DNA of 64,000 nucleotides from Bathymodiolus brooksi (taxonomy: Eukaryota; Mollusca; Bivalvia; Mytilida; Modiolidae): the NCBI GenBank assembly GCA_963680875.1, contig OY804589.1, positions 30,234,962 to 30,298,961 on the forward strand, given 5' to 3'. Below are positions 21,899 through 30,504 of the stretch, in pieces. The stretch's first letter is position 1. Every line of letters starts with the position of its first letter. A model generated the notes under the pieces. The model searched no databases and was not told the origin of the DNA. It saw only the letters and a program-made list of their open reading frames with translations. The position numbers and the translations under genes are program-made.

Positions 21899-22400
21899 AG
21901 AAGAGTTTGAAGATACCAAAGGGGATAATCTGAATCCGTAAATCGAGAGACAATACAATGACCAAAAGAAAAAGAAAAAGAGAAAAGGACAATTAATGAT
22001 TTACAAAACACCACACAAAAACCTGAATATCGAGAAACATGAACTCCACTAAGACCCGGGGATGAACACAGATGTTCCGGAAGAATAGGCAGTTCCTACT
22101 CCTCTAGTGGCACCCATCGTATATCTCTAGTTACAGATCTGGTGATAAGTCATGAATGGACCGGGAAGGGCTTACGACAAATGGAACATATCCGTCATAA
22201 TTTGCAACACAGATATTCCGTAACGGTTGACCAAGTCATCGTTCCGACCGAAAAACGTTCAAAGTGTTGACTTCAATTTAACCAATATACAGAAACCCTT
22301 GGTTCAGGGGCTTTTTTGTTAGCAGAAACCCTTGATCAAGGAAATACTGACAGAAATACCAAGCTCTCGAATATCGGATCAACAGAGAGATAAAGCATGT
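21899..22400 (-). mobile_element. RT-element 3' end, minus strand
   Basis: From right to left: RT C-terminal pieces on the minus strand (SLLIRYSRAWYFCQ, FLDQGFLL), then GTCGTAAGCCC, CACTAGAGGAGTAGG and the 3' end GGTATCTTCAAACTCTTC near 21,900. Counterparts at 39,308-39,800 and 57,226-57,560. Confidence 0.72.
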
Positions 22401-22990
22401 GGTTGAAAGAGGGCATCTACGAATGGAATACAAACAATGAATCATGTGGCCAAAAAGTGACACCAATGGATTGGATGTCCTCTTTGTAACGTGGTTAAAA
22501 GTGGGTACCTATGCATGGGATGTCCTCTTTGCAAACAATAAATCACTTGGCTAAAAGTGGTAACCTATGAATGGGATGTCCTCTTTATAAACAATAAAAC
22601 ATCTGGTTTGAGAAGGGTACCTATTGGTGGGATGTTATGCTTACAAACAATTAATCACGCGGTTAAAAGAGGGTACCTATGGGTGGGATGTCCTGTTTAC
22701 AAACGATGAATCACGTGGTTAAAAGTTACACCTATGCACCTAATGGTGGGATGTCCTGTTTATAAACTATGAATCACGTGGTTAAAAAAGGGTGCCTATG
22801 GGTGGGATGTCCTGTTTACAAACAATAAATCACGTGGTTAACAAGTTAACAGTCTTGTTTACAAACAATAGATCACGTGTTTAAAAGGCGACACCTATGG
22901 ATAGGAAGTCCTCTTTACACACAATAAGTCACGTAGATGAATTCGGGTACCTTCATATTGGCTATTCTCTTTACAAATAATAAATCATAT
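22400..22990. repeat. 55-bp tandem repeat, unit A
   Basis: About ten copies of AATCACGTGGTTAAAA, GGTACCTATGGGTGGGATGT, CCTGTTTACAAACAATG with indels. CACGTG occurs in many units. Confidence 0.88.
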
Positions 22991-23350
22991 GGTTAATTGC
23001 GAATATGTACGGATTGGATGTCCTGATTGTCACAAGTACAACGGAAGAAGATGGATAGGATCTGTCATACCACTACAAACCGCTATGAACGTCAAGTCCG
23101 AATACGCTGTATATAACTCTTTGACAGCTGGTGCATCATGTAATTTACCAGCAGTGAGCTTTGAACTGTCCAAACATAAGACGCACATATACATCCCATC
23201 ATGACGGCGAACTGTGTGGCTATATGTCCTCCACAACCAATGGACTCCCTCTATGAGAGGTTGTACTTCACAGCAAAAAAAATTAGGTCCTATTTATATA
23301 CGCGTGTTCAACGAAATTAGGTCCTATTTATATACGCGTGTTCAATCAAG
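22989..23350 (+). repeat. Conserved spacer block with two 34-bp repeats, unit A
   Basis: GGATGTCCTGATTGTCACAAG starts a block kept in all three spacers. It includes a short frame from about 23,201 beginning MTANCVAICPPQPMDSLYER, and ends with two copies of the 34-bp repeat (AAATTAGGTCCTATTTATAT, ACGCGTGTTCAA). In this unit an extra A after TTCACAGC breaks the short frame. The function, if any, is unknown. Confidence 0.6.
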
Positions 23351-23931
23351 AGTTCAGTTATTATCAATATTATTCATTCGGTTGACCTGATAAATAAACA
23401 AATTCAAATAATAAAAAAGCGAATCAACTAATATATCTATTTCACGAGATTCAAGTGTTCACCATTCTCTGTTCTATATATAAAGTATTTCCTCTTCTTT
23501 TTTATGTATTACGAGTTTTATTATGACGTTCGTTTTCATTTTATTGATAAAAATGTTGAAGTCGTGTAATAAAGTATTTTCAGACTCAATAGAGATATCT
23601 GACTGTTTTCCACAACAACAAATAAAAAAAAGAAAAAAAACACACAGCAGGCAATCTTTGATTGATTGATTAATTGATTGATTGATTGCGTGATTGGTGT
23701 TTAACGCCAACTTTAGTAATATTTCAGCTAGGCGATATTTGAACACCACAAATAGCTAATACATGTATCATAACTTCCTATCAGGACAGATGTAATTTCC
23801 ACCTGACTGGAGTACTGTGAAAAGAACCTATTCTCCTCCTATATATATCAATTGATAGACCCTCGTTTGTAGACATTCTAAGGAGAACAATGCATGCATG
23901 TTCCAAATGCAAAATGGCTGATGGATCACGT
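23351..23931. other. Spacer A, AT-rich, with a SINE-like tail
   Basis: TTATTATGACGTTCGTTTTC and the following sequence are shared with 40,880-41,200 and 61,266-61,540. 23,660-23,740 holds GATTGATTGATTAATTG repeats and GTGTTTAACGCCAACTTTAG, the start of a SINE-like element in minus orientation. No gene. Confidence 0.55.
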
Positions 23932-24385
23932 GAGTGAGTGATTGTTGTTTAACTCCAACTCAGCAATTTGTCAGCTATATTGTGGTGAGAGCAAGTTAAT
24001 TTTCAATGAAATGATGATGAGGTCCGCTTTGTTCTAGACCAAAGGTTTTAACTGTATTTTAATAGTGCTAGTTCACTGAAACAACATATGAGGGAGACAT
24101 ATTTACTTATGTTTGATAGCTTGTTTCTGAATCCCATTGTACATTGTTTGAGTATATATATTTGAATAATTGTATGCTGAAATTTCATGAAATAAATATT
24201 GTTTAAACTAAACAACAGTCCTCATGTAGACATATAGCTCCATTCGGACGCATTAGCTTGATTCAGAGCCCATGCACTCGTCTTTCTTCTTTTCGCCAGT
24301 CTTTGGTTTGACCCTATCGAGGCTCGAATCCACGATCTACCGCACTCGATGCGTGCACGCTAACCAGTTCACCATCGATGACGGA
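23932..24385 (-). mobile_element. tRNA-headed SINE, minus strand, with a nested 125-bp insertion
   Basis: GTGAGTGAGTGATTGTTGTT starts the tail; GAAATGATGATGAGGTCCGC and GGTCTAGAAC-type sequence follow. The tRNA-like head is at the right (GGCTCGAATCCACGATC with AACCAGTTCACCATCG). At 24,089-24,212 an unrelated segment (TATGAGGGAGACATATT...GTTTAAACT) sits inside, flanked on both sides by AAACAACA, an apparent 8-bp target duplication. The same nested state is at 41.2-41.7 kb, so it predates the duplication. Confidence 0.8.
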
Positions 24386-24819
24386 TCAATTTTCTTTACA
24401 CTGTGTTTTCTTCAAAGTAATAAAGCCATAAAGTTTTGTGACAAAAACAAATGAAACAAATTATGTACAAAAACGATGAAGTACATCATATGTAGTAAAC
24501 CTTCACGGGAGAAATTAATAAATGACAAAAGATATACAATACAATATACATGTATGTACGAACTGTAACGTGTAAAACAATACCAAGTTATATCCCTCAC
24601 TGTTGAACTCGAGTTACTTCCCTTTAATCAATCAAATCTAAATCTGCTCAAGGTTATTTCCCCTATCTAGAGTAAACAATTTTATTACGACAAATAAAGT
24701 CTCGTGTTTGTTTTGATTACATCTTAAGATCAATAATGTATTTACTATGAAGTTAGACAATATAATTAGAGTTACCAAAGTACAGCAGAAAGCATGAAAT
24801 ATTTCAACATTACGCTTGA
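24386..24819. other. Spacer A, no gene seen
   Basis: AT-rich sequence shared with 41,681-42,099 and, in part (TTGAACTCGAGTTACTTCCC, TAATCAATCAAATCTAAATC), with 30,010-30,200 and 47,240-47,420. It is therefore itself a dispersed or duplicated segment. No coding evidence. Confidence 0.5.
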
Positions 24820-24990
24820 TTGTTTCATGGTGCTTAACGCCACTTTCAACAATATTTCAGTTATATGGTGGCGGTCAGCAAACCTGAGGGGGAGGTGTAC
24901 AACATTATGTGATAAAGTTTGTCAGTGACTTGCGGCTGGTCGGTAGACTAGTATATATATATAGAGAGAGAGAGAGAGAAAAAGAACTAA
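24820..24990 (+). mobile_element. SINE-like fragment followed by (TA)n(GA)n microsatellite
   Basis: GGTGCTTAACGCCACTTTCA, ACAATATTTCAGTTATATGG and GACTTGCGGCTGGTCGGTAG are from the GCCGGAGTACCCGG family with its middle missing. They are followed by TATATATATATA and a GA run at about 24,955-24,980. Confidence 0.6.
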
Positions 24991-25125
24991 ATTAACGTCA
25001 CTTTCACAGCAGTTAAATTTGGACAACAAGCATTATATAATGTTCGGTGGTTTCAGTATAATTCCCCTTACACTGTTCGCATAATTTGCTAAGAGAGGAT
25101 TATACTTGAATAAATGTTCATTTAA

Positions 25126-25298
25126 GGCCGGTACGACTTGTATTAAGGATAGAGCATTGCTCAATCCTTAATGCAATCTCATCAGATTTTTAAAAAATTA
25201 TTATAATACACTGTATTTATACTGTACACACGATACGATTTTGTATTATAAAACAAGTCTGATGATACAAATCATATCGTGTGTACCGGCATTTATAA
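25126..25298. mobile_element. Short palindromic MITE, unit A
   Basis: Ends AAGGCCGGTACGAC and GTGTACCGGCATTTATA are inverted repeats. Inside are two more hairpins: ATTAAGGATAGAGCATTGCTCAATCCTTAAT, and an imperfect pair GTACACACGATACGATTTTG...CAAATCATATCGTGTGTAC at 25,226-25,284. Unit B carries the same element at 42,412-42,601 with a 15-bp addition. Confidence 0.65.
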
Positions 25299-25904
25299 TA
25301 CTTAGTTCAAGTCGAAGTCTGGTGTGGGTATTTTTAATGACTATGTCCAAGAGAGTAAACGGGATTAGTGTTCTGTCTGTCAGTTTGTTGGAGTATTTGT
25401 TTTTAAACTAGGAACTAATTTGGCTGATAAAACGTCTTTGGGTAAATTATTCCAGTCTCTTATAGTGACTGGAAAAGAGAATTGTCATATATGATAGTTT
25501 TAGATCTTATGGGAATCAAAGTAGCGTTAAACACCATAACGCCAACAGTTTCTTTAATGACTGATTATTCTGTCCTTACTGATCGGGAAATAAAACATTT
25601 AAAGGTTTGGACCCATAAAACTAGCTTACCCCTTTTTCCTTTTCTCTCACTTTTGTTTTTATTGAAATGCTTGTAAGTGAGCGGTCATCGTGTATTTGTG
25701 TATAAGGGGTAACGATTTTCCCTCTTTTTACGATTTTTCTGTTTGAGTTTTTAACTTTCCCAACAGGGCGGTATTTTATTATTTTATCTCTATCTTTATC
25801 TTAACAATATCAACATATCTCACATGACTAGTACACTCATTCACCTCCTGCTAGAAAAACAGATTTGAAATATGAAGATTTGATGTGACATCTTTTGATA
25901 TAAT
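25299..25904. other. Spacer A, no gene seen
   Basis: Shared with 42,602-43,120. It includes a single GGGCGGTATTTTATT motif from the 50-bp minisatellite near 25,766, followed by TTATCTCTATCTTTATCTTA, the same sequence that follows the big arrays. No supported gene. Confidence 0.5.
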
Positions 25905-26545
25905 TACAGGTATGGAAATATGTTTGGCGCAGGGACCGTCTTCCTTCGCGTCAGTTGAAACTTTACGACAAAAGAGTTGATTTCCATTTTCCCATTGTGA
26001 ACTTTTCATTCATATGTAGCAACAGTAAAGAAGTACCTGCATATGGAGTACATATCTCTCAGTTTATACGATATTCCAGAGCGTGTGGTTCATATCAGGA
26101 TTTCCGTGATATATGGTTGCTGCTAATAAGGAAGCTACTGAATCAAGGGTTCCTCTTAGTTAAGCTGAAGTCATCAATTCGAAAGTGTTACAGGCGCCAC
26201 CACGACTTGGTTGACCGCTATGGAATATATGTGTTACAAATATCCACGGATATGTTCCACTTGTCGTAACCACTTCCCGATCCTTTCCTTGGTGATGACT
26301 TATCACCAGGTTTGTAACTAGATTAACACGATGGTGTCACTAGTGGCGGAGGAACTGCTCACCCTTCGGGAACACCTGAGTTCACCCCGCTTTTCAGTGG
26401 GGCTCGTGTTACTCGATCTTTAGTATTATGTGTATGTCTTTTAGATCGTTGTTTGTCCTTTTGTACTTTTTCTTTTGGCCATTGTGTTGTCTGTTCGTCT
26501 ATGATATACGGATTCTGATTAACCCTTTGGTATCTTCAAGCTCTT
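25905..26545 (+). pseudogene. RT C-terminal fragment plus 3' tail, unit A
   Basis: TAATTACAGGTATGGAAATATG leads into an open frame with VWRRDRLPSRQLKLYDKR, DFHFPIVNFSFICSNS, ISQFIRYSRACGSY and YRRHHDLVDRYGIYVLQI, ending TAA at 26,267-26,269. This is the C-terminal part of the recurrent RT family, open for about 110 residues but without the catalytic half. The 3' tail follows (CACTAGTGGCGGAGGAACTG to GGTATCTTCAAGCTCTTC at 26,545). Unit B has the same fragment, so it predates the duplication. Confidence 0.82.
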
Positions 26546-26548
26546 CCA

Positions 26549-27075
26549 ACAAATATCATTATACCAAGCTGTACGGTAAATCCAAAGCAACTCGAAATAG
26601 GAATTATATTGATGCCGGGCTATACTATATCACATTTCTTGCAACTCATTGAGGAGGGATTGTATTTCCTATATTAATGTATATAAAGAAGTGCCACTTG
26701 AATGGGTAGTTCTACAAATATCATTCTACCAAACTATGGTGAATCCTTAACAACTGGAAAGAGAAATAATATAGATGTAGTTCTATGGTATATCGTATCT
26801 AGTACAACTCACTGGGGAGGGAAGTACCTCCTATATAAAGATATGTTCAGCAGCGCGACTGGAATGGGTAGGTCTACAAATATCATTCTACTAAACTGTA
26901 CGGTAAATCCTTAACAATTGGAATGAGGAATAATGTAGGCGTGTTATATGAACGAGTTACTGTATCGTATATATATCTGTCTTTCAGGGTATCTGGTGGA
27001 ACTGGAAGGACCGAAACTATGATATAATATGTGACCGTCTGCACCAGAGGCACCTTCCTATATGGACTACTGCAA
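26549..27075. repeat. ~162-bp tandem repeats and a GIWWNWK exon-like segment, unit A
   Basis: Three copies start with ACAAATATCATTCTACCAA (near 26,549, 26,710 and 26,873) and continue CTGTACGGTAAATCCTTAAC, AACTGGAAAGAGGAATAAT. They are followed at 26,975 by TATCTGTCTTTCAG and GGTATCTGGTGGAACTGG, which reads GIWWNWKDRNYDIICDRLHQ in frame. The TCTTTCAG looks like a splice acceptor. Coding sense is possible but unproven. Confidence 0.6.
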
Positions 27076-27650
27076 GCTAATGTTGCACTTTTTAAGGGAG
27101 GGATATTATGTAATTGATCAGTAAATGAGATGTTGTAATATAGCATAAATGAATGATATGTTTAAACTTGGTGCATTATGGGGTCTAAACAATAAATAAC
27201 TTTTACTGGTCTATTATGATCGGTGATGGAAATACAGGATCATACATACCCAAGCATTGCCCCAAAATGCCTGTAATGAATGGCCACTTCATATTTCCCC
27301 CCTTTTTAAAGGTCTAATACATATTTTCTCTTAGGAATAACAAAGTTAAGGTCAGCTTCAGTTTATAGAGAATTTTCTCTAGTTTCTGTTGGTATATAAC
27401 ATGTAGTTCTTTAATAATATAATATCCTTATCAGAGATGATGCTAACCGAAATCTAATAGTATGTAATTGTTTTTAGCAAAATAGTTATTCACAAGATAA
27501 ACAAAGAATTATATGGGGTCATCTTCTTATTTATCTGTATTATATACAATCAATATGTTGTTGAGTGTGTGGGGAAGAACTATGACAAGAAGGAATGAAA
27601 ATAATTCTGCTAACGTTTTTAATTCAAGTCTTCACAGTTTGAAGCGCCAT
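27076..27650. other. Spacer A, no gene seen
   Basis: AT-rich sequence shared with 44,321-44,880; no supported feature. Confidence 0.5.
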
Positions 27651-28860
27651 TTTCCGAAACCCGTGCTGTCCCATACCTTAGCCATATTTCCATAAAAAGT
27701 ACATACTTGAAATATAAGATCATTCTTTTAACTTGAATGGTATCAAGGTACCTAAGTATCAATAACTTTGGTTTTGACTATCACCAATTGACGTAGTACT
27801 AAGACGACATCAAAGTCAATCTGAAAGTCCCATACGTAAGACTTGTTTTGTCCCATACGTCAGATAGAAAATTTAAATTCCTTTACTGTCTTGCATTCTT
27901 TGATCAGTACATATCTAATACACTGATGGCTACATAAGCATAATATTTCCTCCTTATATCCATCCAAAACGTTGTTTATAGAGATGCAACTTAACAATAT
28001 ATTCCCATTTTGTCAAGATTAAGCAAAATAAACAGTCACATTTGTAAAAGAAAAGTAGAAAACTAAGAAATATGAATACATTTCATTACTTTCTAAATTA
28101 AATGTAAGTGAAATCCACAACAAAATAAATATTGCAAACTTTTGTCCCATGCGTAAGATGTTTTTCCTTGTAAGAATATGTCAAATGCTACAATCTAAAT
28201 TCGGAATACTGTACAATGTGTTGACTTCTTAGTTAAATCAGCCTAGTCAATCTAAAATTTGTTGGGTTTTTTTTCTGGCAAGAAACAAAAATTGGTATTT
28301 GTATTTGTGGAAAAAGAATAGCTGCCTGGGGATCCAATGCTGATTGTTTCATATAAAATATGCTTGAAAGGTTTAATTGACTATTTCTACCACATTACTA
28401 CTCTGAAACACTTGAAAGATTTAAATATGATGTTTCTGCATTATTTACTTTTACTTCTAAATATAGGCTATGCAATCTTACGTATGGAACACAATTGTAC
28501 AAAGTATTATTTTATGCTTGTAAGAATGAGTCAATTTTAATTCTGAACACTATGCACAATGTAGACTTCATAATGTAATCAGCTTATTCAGTCAAAAATG
28601 TGTTTATTTTAGGCAAGAAACTGGAGTTAATATATGTGTGTTGTATCTTGAAGGGAAAGCAATAAGACTTATTTGGTGATTCTTTCTGATCGTTCTTATA
28701 TCAAATTTATGTAAAAGGTTTAGCATACAATTTTCCCCACCTTATTTCTTTGAAACAATTGGAAGATTTTAATATAGAATGTTATTGTTTCATTTGATTT
28801 TAGTAAAGATGGTAAATTAAATCTTACGTATGGGACAAGAATATGGAAAACAGAACATTT
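27651..28860. repeat. Region with CCCATACGTAAG motifs and two ~356-bp tandem copies, unit A
   Basis: TGTCCCATACGTAAG-type motifs face right near 27,826, 27,850 and 28,143. The reverse complement CTTACGTATGG(G)AC occurs near 28,477 and 28,833, 356 bp apart. Between them the sequence repeats in diverged form: CTTGTAAGAATATGTCAAAT and CTTGTAAGAATGAGTCAATT; GGCAAGAAAC in each; GAAACACTTGAAAGATTTAAATAT and GAAACAATTGGAAGATTTTAATAT. A decayed copy is at 44,880-46,100. Confidence 0.62.
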
Positions 28861-29427
28861 TTAAAATAATCTATCGAGAATTTTATATATCAGATATCTT
28901 AATAATTATTTTCATCGGTTAAAAGAATATTAAAATTTCATAATCACTATATTAAATGATGAATAGATTAGCTTGTGAGATTTTTTGCAATTATTTTTGA
29001 AAAATGGGAAAATTGTAAAAAAAAATATCTGACAAGAAAGCACTGGTTGTTCTAAAGTGGTGCCAACAAACTAGCTCTGATTTCAAAATATTATAAAACA
29101 ATTGATACAGTCTTTAGAGGTAATAAATATTAATAATCATAAGTGATTGTCCAATGCGCACCGATTTTTTGACAGCATTATCTTTAAATACATTTTTTCA
29201 ATCAAAATGACGGAAACTATCTATGATCAGTTGGAATCTTGTAGATATGACGTTAGTGTTAAACAATAATCAAAATATGGAATGATTAAAGGCGCTTCAT
29301 TTGTCACCCTCAGTGGCCACTAAAAGTGCAACATATGCATATCAAGTGATAGACACATTAGGTTATTCCTATAGACTGTTGTTTTTAGACATACGGAGGA
29401 AAAAAATACATACATGTACCTGGGTCA
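28861..29427. other. Spacer A, no gene seen
   Basis: AT-rich, shared with 46,110-46,675. No coding evidence. Confidence 0.5.
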
Positions 29428-29800
29428 AGTGAGTGATTAATTGTTTTTGATAGCCAACTCAGCAACTTTTCAGCTATATCATGGCGGGGACAAATTAATT
29501 TTCAATGAAATGATGATGAGATCCGCTTTATACTAGACCAAAGCGCTTAGCTGAATTTGCATAGTGCTAGCTCACTGAAACAACAGTCTGTAGGTAGACA
29601 TGTCATCCCACTCGGACACATTATCCTCATTCCGAGCAAATCAGTCTTTGCTCTTTCTCCATAATGCTGCGTGTTAATCGGAGAAGCAACAAGAACCAAG
29701 TTTAATAGTCTTTGATTTGTCCTGTTCGGGGTTCCAATCAACGATCTACCTATCTTGAGGCGAGCACGCTAACCATTACACCACCGATGCGGTTGATTGA
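29428..29800 (-). mobile_element. tRNA-headed SINE, minus strand, unit A
   Basis: CAAGTGAGTGATTAATTG tail, GAAATGATGATGAGATCCGC, TAGGTAGACATGTCATCCCA, TTTCTCCATAATGCTGCGTG and the tRNA-like head GGGGTTCCAATCAACGATC...CTAACCATTACACCACC at the right. Counterpart 46,676-47,040. Confidence 0.82.
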
Positions 29801-30504
29801 TGGATAAGATATTCTTACACTGAGTTTTTAAAAAAGAATAAAGCCATAGGTTTGCGAAAAAACAACTGAAAAAAAGTATGCAAAAATAAGAATTAGAAGT
29901 ACATATGTAATAAACATTCCCGGGAGAAATTATTAATGACAAACATATACAATACGATATACCTGTATGTACGAACTAACATGTAAAACAATACCAAGAT
30001 ATACCCCTCACTGTTGAACTTGAGTTACTTCCCTTTAATCATTAAAATCTAAATCTGCTCAAGATTATTGCTCCTATCTAGAGTAATCAATTTTATTACG
30101 ACATATAAAGTCTCTTGTTTGCTTTGATTACATCTTAAGATCAATAATATATTTACTATGAAGTTAGACAATGTAGTTAGAGTTACCTAAGTTAAACTGA
30201 AAACATAAAAATGTTCATTCTTTAAATAAAATGTTTTTTTTTAAATATCAACTTACACTTGTTTGCTTGGTTTACGCCACTTTCAACAATATTTCGGTTA
30301 TATCGTGGCGGTGAGAAAACCTCTGGGCGAGATGTACAATACCATAACCCTATCAGTTTCTTTAATGAGTGTAATTGATTTTACGGTACCTTACTAATCG
30401 ACAAATAAAGCATTTAATAATTTGGACTCATCAAGCTAGCTTAACCCCCCCCCCCTTTTTTTTTTTCGTTTTTATTGAAATGCTTGTAACAAGCCAGAAG
30501 AGTC
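29801..30504. other. Spacer A, SINE-like fragment and C/T run, no gene
   Basis: 30,000-30,200 repeats the TTGAACTTGAGTTACTTCCC segment also seen at 24.6 kb, 41.9 kb and 47.2 kb. 30,255-30,345 is a GCCGGAGTACCCGG-family fragment (GGTTTACGCCACTTTCAACA). A run of about ten C then eleven T is near 30,447-30,466. Confidence 0.5.
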
